Shown one piece after another: positions 57,401-62,347 of a DNA stretch of 62,347 bases. Origin of the DNA: Pigoraptor chileana. Lineage: Eukaryota > Opisthokonta > Filasterea. Location of the stretch: assembly GCA_943704495.1 (NCBI GenBank), contig CALSCR010002588.1:7158-69504 (forward strand). The letters run 5' to 3'. Positions within the stretch are counted from its first letter, which is position 1. Each line of letters begins with the position of its first letter. The notes under the pieces are model-generated. The model was not told where the DNA came from. It searched no databases and saw only the letters and a program-made list of their open reading frames with translations. Position numbers and translations under genes: made by a program.

Positions 57401-57431
<31 letters not shown>

Positions 57432-58678
57432 TTTGCGTGTGTGTTTGCGTGTGTTTATATGTGTAAGGGTGAGTGCATTGCTTCGTAACAGCCTCGAACC
57501 CAACGCAGATACAGAATAGAAAGTGCGCGAAAAAGAAGTAATTACACACACACAAACACACACAAACGCACCTTGGAGAGAAGTTTGTCGTACTCTGGCT
57601 CCACGTCCTCGCAGGCCAGCGATTTGTTGGACGAGTGCTGCTTCACAAAGGCGATCTTTTCGCTCAGAGTGATGAGGTTGTCGATGTACGTGTCATTCAC
57701 CTCTCCGTCGCATATTGACGCAACCAGCTCCGGCGAAAGCGCAATTTGTTCAAGAAACGACGACAGGCGATTTTGGACGATCTTCCTGTTCTTCAGCTTG
57801 ACGTTCATCGAGAGCGATTGGTCCTGCAGCGTCTGGATCTCAGAGCTGATGTTTCCTAGGTCCTCCTGGAATGCGCCGAGCATTTCCTCCATCGTCTGAA
57901 GGATTTTGTCGCACACGTGAATCTGCGAGTGGAGACGGGCTATGTTGCCGGCCTCGTTGATGTAGTCCTGAATCGAAGACCGCTCCACCTTGCGCAAGTC
58001 CACTCGAATTTCACGCGCAAATACACGGAGGTCCACATCCTGTGCAGGAAATGAGAGTATGACGTGCGGTTGCGAATTAACTCATAGCCAATAATGCTGC
58101 AGCAATGTGAGGTGTATCGGCGAGCATACGGCGGACGCAGGTTGCGACACATGCCACATAACACCATCACACACCTTGGCCAGTGCATCTTTCAGAATGT
58201 CATCCTCCAGATTCTCTCGAATGTGGCCATCCACCTCATCAAAATCGATGTCCTCTGTTGTCAGATCAAGATTGTCTAGGTCCAGATCGAGATCATCCCC
58301 ATCGTCGTCTTCTCCGCGCGCCTTATCTTTCTTACTGTCACCCATATCCTTTTTTCCATCCTTCGCATCTCTCCCTTCGGCATCATCCCGTGGCGGCTTT
58401 GCAGCAGTTGCCTTGCGCACCTGGCCAAAATGCACCCGCAAGATCAGTTTTTAAAAGCGAAAATTCGACCCAAAAGGGCACCTGGCCACTGTTACTTTCT
58501 AGATGCAATGCGAACATCCTACCGATGTACATGCTGATACGGCTAATGTGGAAGTGTGTGTATAACGCGCACCCACCTCTGCACCTTTCGCATCAATCTT
58601 CCCAGAGTCCTTGGCGATTCCCTCTCGGGATGCCGAGGCCGGGCCGGCTGGCCCAACCTGTCGTGGCTGTGACGACAT
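54355..58678 (-). CDS. VPS52: VPS52, GARP/EARP tethering-complex subunit
   Basis: Predicted 758-residue VPS52 (human 723). It is a helical rod subunit of GARP and EARP that tethers endosome-derived vesicles at the trans-Golgi or recycling endosomes. Exons (minus): 58678-58577, 58420-58175, 58039-57572, 57397-57243, 56941-56786, 56580-56325, 56059-55814, 55585-55382, 55051-54874 and 54620-54355. Family segments: RSSIQDYINEAGNIARLHSQ, SICDGEVNDTYIDNLITLSE, ALRKPMTNYQVAQQNLIRFK, KDDLLGVEDSVKK, TTFTLGDRGTLL, VTRRYAEFAAALVFVNEGY, AEFPTRKEQLIFLINNYDII and the C-terminus MLPIRNELINIHNVMVEVKK. The N-terminal ~110 residues are very acidic/basic and probably disordered (GEDDDGDDLDLDLDNLDL). The junction of exons 5 and 6 (GTGATG donor) is the least certain. 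Confidence 0.95.
57400..57450. repeat. (GT)n microsatellite in VPS52 intron 3
   Basis: A plus-strand GT run, thus (CA)n in sense. A plus-strand CA run at 57176-57206 lies in the next intron (sense GU). Confidence 0.9.
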
Positions 58679-59235
58679 GTGTGCGTGCCTGTCTGCGTGC
58701 GTGCGAGGATGATGCATGTGTCGTGCGCAATTTATGAACTACGAGGTACCGGTGCACAGTGCAGTGCCAACTAATGTCTCTACACACACGTGCGCCACAC
58801 GCAGGCAACGCGTGTTGATGGGCAATGAAGACTACACCGTTGGACCGCAAAGCTTCGAATGTAGCGGCTTCAATCCCAGATTGATGTCCTCACAACACTA
58901 TATACTTTCCGACGTCAACTGAGAAATTTTAGTCGCCGAGGTGAGCGTCACCTGCTATCACCAAAAACAGCCCAGACTCACCCGCAACATTAATGTGAAA
59001 TTCAATCTCAATTTGCGCAAAACGCCACCCAACTTCTCAATCAAATGTACCGGCTACGTCCACTCACGTGATCAATTTAAGATGACGTCATTTGATCCGG
59101 CACGTGAGTCGAAAGCGCACATGCCAATCGCAGTCGACAGTGGCTTCAAAAGCACATGAATTAAAGCCAGATTGCACATTAACATCCACTTCCCACTTCA
59201 TTATATTGTACTCTGCACGTGCATACGGGTCCACA
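58679..59235. promoter_or_regulatory. Divergent promoter region, VPS52 / NAA25
   Basis: This 557-bp gap contains a perfect ATF/CREB palindrome TGACGTCA (59083-59090) flanked by two CACGTGA E-boxes (about 59065 and 59101), all about 150 bp upstream of the NAA25 ATG. No exon is seen. Confidence 0.5.
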
Positions 59236-62191
59236 ATGTCGCGCCACGTTGACGTGGTCGATAGGCGGCTCAGGCCTATTTACGGTGGGTGTGTGGGTGG
59301 ATGTGGGTGTCGGCGTGTGCGTGTCAGTGTGTCGGTGGGTGTGTTTTGTCCAGCACGGAATGTGCCGGCTGCTATTATGTGTCTGAATACTGACGTGATC
59401 TCGCAATCTTCCTGGCAACGCGTTTGTACGACGCAGACGCCATCGATGTAAAGAACTATAAGAGCGCCATTCAATATGCTGATAAGGCCATCAAGAAGTC
59501 TGCCACTGATCATACGGCGAAGGTAGATTGACGCGTGTTATTTCGCCACTTTTGCATTCCAAAAGCATTTCTAGCTCGACGGCTGTATAGTGAGGGCGTA
59601 TGCTCAAATAATAACCTTGCTTTCTTGTGTGATTGTGTGTGTGTGGCACCCCCAGGTCCTCAAGGCCATCGCTCTGGCACGCAGTAACAAGCAGCGGCAG
59701 GGAGATGCACGCGCCTTGGTGGAGGAGGTAAAGAAGGCTGGAGGGCTGGATGACGCCACCCTGCAGGCCATGGTGCTCTTCTACAAAGACATTGGCGATA
59801 TTCATGCAATGGTCCCCGTTTACGAGTCGGCGGTGAAAGCCTTCCCCAAAAACGAGGAGTTTGCCGCCCACTACTTCATGGCTTGCGTCCGCTCACTCGA
59901 CTTCAAGCAGCAGCAGCTGGCGGCGACAAACCTCGTGAAGAACTTCCCGCTCAGCCAAAAGTACCAAATGTGGGCAATTCAGAGCGTGTTTATGCGTGCA
60001 TTGGATGCGCGTGCTGCGGGTGATGCCACTCAGGCCGACCGTCTCCTCCTGCCGCTTGCCGAGCGTATGTTTGGTAAGGCGCGCGACGAGAAGAAGGTTG
60101 AAAGAGAAGACGACGTGCGCCTTCTCTACGCAATATACGAGGCGCAGGGCAAGTGGGCGGAGGCAATTGAGCTTGTTGATGGTGAGTTGGGGGGTAAGTT
60201 TGACCACCCGTGGGAGCGAGACGAACTGCTTGCGGCGGCTCTCTCGGCGTCCTCGCGTTACGCCGACGTTGCGCGGGTTCATACAGCGACAATTGAGAGA
60301 GACGCGGACCTGTGGAGTGCGTGGGCTGGTCTCATAGACGCCGCCTCGCTGCGTGCGGATGCGGGCGAGAAAGAGGCTGCTCTGGACGACGTGCAGAAGA
60401 TGATAGACGGGGCAATTGCAAAGCAGCTTGAGGGCGATGTCTCTGCGGGACGGCGCAAGCGCGGGCCGTTCCTTGCACGTGTCAAGCTTCTTGTGCTGCG
60501 AAACGGTGGTAAACTCGAGGGTGCCGGTCTTGATGCCGTTGTCGAGTACGTGCGTCTCTTTGGAGGACGACCGAGCTGTGCCGACGACATACGTGGTTAC
60601 CTGTCAGGACTGACGTCGACGTCTGTGGGAGACGCCCTCGTTGCTCGGCTGACGGATGTTGCTCTCGGAATCGATGGTATCGACGCGGTCGAGGCGCTAC
60701 TGCGGCGCATCACCGTCGCACAGATTGATTGGATTGCGGGGGGAAAGCGCGCCCTGGCGCCGGCGGACCGCATTGAGCTCGCGAGGACGTTCATCGACCG
60801 CTACAGCGAGGGACTTGTGCTTGGTGGGTCTGTGTGCCAGGTGCTCGTGCTTGTTGATTTTACATTGTGTTTTGTTGTCCTGTGCATCGTGTGTACTGTG
60901 TTTTGTACTTTGTGTGTTTACAATCTTGTTTCATCTCTGCCTTGTTCTGCGTGTTTTGTTGTTGGAGTTTAGGGACTCACTGAATAATTGCACTTATCCT
61001 ACTCTTTTCACGCGGAACTTGCTCTCATGCGGTGTGCTTTCTTTGTCTGTTTAGGCAAAGATTTGACTGAGAAGCAGCCTCAGTACTGCGATGGATACGC
61101 GCATCTTGCGGCCGTGTGCCTGTTGAGCGTCCACGAGGAGACGGGTGAGTGCACTTTGTCGTGTGGTGTATCACACAGACACAACACACACTCCATCGCT
61201 CTCTCTCTCTCACTCTCTGTCGTTATTCACTAGTGAATGCTACAATCTCGCAATATGTCAATCCTATTACGTCTTCTGCGCGATTCAACTGAATATGCCG
61301 TCATATCAATGCCCATGTCCCCGTGTTGTTGCACTCACACCACGATCTGCACTTTTGCGTGCTGTTTTGCAGGCAAGATTGAGCCATTGCTGGGCGCCGT
61401 CTCTGTTCTTGAGGTGGCCCTCACTCGCAGCAAGTATGCGTACTTGTTGCGCATCCTGCTGATGGGCATATATTCCATCCTCGGTGGGCTTTTTATGTCC
61501 CTGGCTTCGTCCCTATTGCTCGCCGCTTGTTGCTGTTGTTGTTGTTGTTATTGCTGCTGTTGTTGTTTGGGAGTCTGCTCGTCATTCAGTTGTGTGCATC
61601 TCCTTGTTGAGAGTTGTGTTTGTAGTTGGGCACATATGTCATTTGCATGCGTGTTCCTTTTATATCTGTGTGTGTGTGTGGCACATATTCATCTTTCCTC
61701 TTTACGATGCCATGTGTTCTTCTCCGGAGTGTAGTTTGCTGACGTCACATTCGTCAATTTTTAGTATTTCTCATACATCCCTCACTTTGCGATTTTGTCA
61801 TTCGTAGGCGCGGCTGAACCCGCAAACGTACATTATCGCTTTTTGGAACCCAAGCATGTACAGCAGGACTCAATCAGGTGCGATTTTCGATATCTCCTCG
61901 TCTCTTTCTCTCTCTTTCTCTCATGTTGTGGAGTCCATGGGCACAGCGCCTATGACACTGACCGAATCCTACATCTCTTTCTCTCATGTTTGAGTCCACG
62001 GGCACAGCAGCTAAGACACTGACTTCAATCCTATATCTCTTTGTTGCTTCTCTGTGTCTGTTTTGTGCTTGTATTGTGCATCGCCTCTCAGCTACATTGC
62101 GAACGAGCACCTCTCGCGACTGGGTTTGCACGCCGAGGCACTGGGCATCTTCACCGACATGCTTACTCATTTTGACAACAACGAAAGAGAG
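59236..62191 (+). CDS. NAA25: NatB auxiliary subunit NAA25 (MDM20), 5' part
   Basis: N-terminal part of the TPR-rich auxiliary subunit of NatB, which acetylates Met-Asp/Glu/Asn/Gln N-termini on ribosomes with catalytic NAA20. Exons: 59236-59284, 59437-59522, 59656-60823, 61055-61144, 61373-61483, 61808-61877 and 62092-62191, followed by a GTTTGT donor leading out of the window. Motifs: RHVDVVDRRLRPIYDAIDVK, NYKSAIQYADKAIKK, VLKAIALARSNKQRQGDARA, MVPVYESAVKAFPKNEEFAA, QSVFMRALDA, LLPLAERMFG and LEPKHVQQDSIRSYIANEHL. The pattern follows human NAA25 along its length. The start ATG at 59236 gives the expected N-terminus. Intron 6 contains two tandem copies of the dispersed repeat, and intron 5 has (TTG)n/(GT)n tracts. 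Confidence 0.93.
61917..62043 (+). repeat. Two tandem copies of the 63-bp intronic repeat (NAA25 intron 6)
   Basis: TCATGTTG at 61921 and TCATGTTT at 61984 mark a 63-nt period. Each unit reads GAGTCCA(T/C)GGGCACAGC, then GCCTA(T/A)GACACTGAC, then a CAATCCTA-like end and a CTCTTTCTCTC tract. This is the best-preserved array. It supports the unit definition used for the copies in DENND10, ACAD10, EED-like and UBC9 introns. Confidence 0.85.
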
Positions 62192-62347
62192 GTTTGTGAA
62201 TGTGTTCTGTGTGCTTTTTTTAAGTGCTGTTTTGCTTTGGAGACGGGGAGATTTTTTCTATGGAATGCGAAGTATTATCACTGCGCCCTGAGCTGTCCAA
62301 TCACTTTATTTGAAATTCTCATTCGTGTTTGTATTTTTTCAATCTCA
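62192..62347 (+). other. NAA25 intron 7 (partial, window edge)
   Basis: Sequence after the GTTTGT donor. It is T-rich with no further exon before the window ends. Confidence 0.55.

Overview
The window is nuclear DNA from an intron-dense, probably flagellated unicellular eukaryote. Almost every gene is split by short GT-AG introns stuffed with (TG)n/(CA)n, (GA)n and (TTG)n microsatellites. The gene set (spliceosomal SmD1, CELF-type RNA-binding protein, GARP/EARP subunit VPS52, SUMO E2 UBC9, EMC4, an EED-like Polycomb protein, a true beta-type arrestin, the axonemal coiled-coil protein CFAP210, an animal-like ankyrin-WGR PARP) suggests a protist related to, or as gene-rich as, unicellular holozoans. 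The exact lineage cannot be fixed from this sequence. All exon models below were built by eye from splice signals, reading-frame continuity and remembered family sequences.

Layout, left to right: UTP25 3' part (+, 290-2371); DENND10 (-, 3209-6217); fold-type I PLP aminotransferase (+, 6587-8489, one apparent frame break); ACAD10-like HAD/APH/acyl-CoA dehydrogenase fusion (-, 8863-13335); SmD1 (+, 13968-14705); tandem-PX protein (-, 15529-17966); giant ankyrin-WGR-PARP (+, 18532-27023); a disrupted intronless bacterial-type bicupin (+, about 27852-28822); CFAP210 (+, 29520-32061); arrestin-I/LWEQ fusion (-, 32594-37700); CELF RNA-binding protein (-, 39410-41581); EMC4 (+, 42991-44085); the 45-residue micropeptide STMP1 (-, 44211-44635); a 96-residue Cys-rich ORF (-, 44777-45067); NTAQ1 (-, 45341-46652); EED-like WD40 protein (+, 47419-50057); an F-box/LRR locus (-, 50510-51617); UBC9 (-, 51780-53536); VPS52 (-, 54355-58678); NAA25 5' part (+, 59236 to beyond the window). 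Neighbours are mostly in convergent or divergent pairs with short shared promoters, and there is no sign of operons.

The most striking find is the gene at 32594-37700. It encodes a complete beta-arrestin fold, then a clathrin-box motif (LIDFD), then a talin/HIP1R-like helical rod ending in an I/LWEQ-type actin-binding module. One polypeptide would link receptor or cargo, clathrin and F-actin. Three other signals deserve attention. A family of about 63-65-bp tRNA-5'-half-like repeats lies inside introns of five genes, always in the host gene's sense orientation. E2F-like TTTTGGCGC motifs sit in several gene-start regions (CELF/EMC4, NTAQ1/EED, UBC9). There is also a micropeptide gene whose first coding exon is only the ATG. 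GC-AG introns occur at least three times among roughly a hundred introns. I recognised no transposon, retrovirus-like element, CRISPR array or rRNA.
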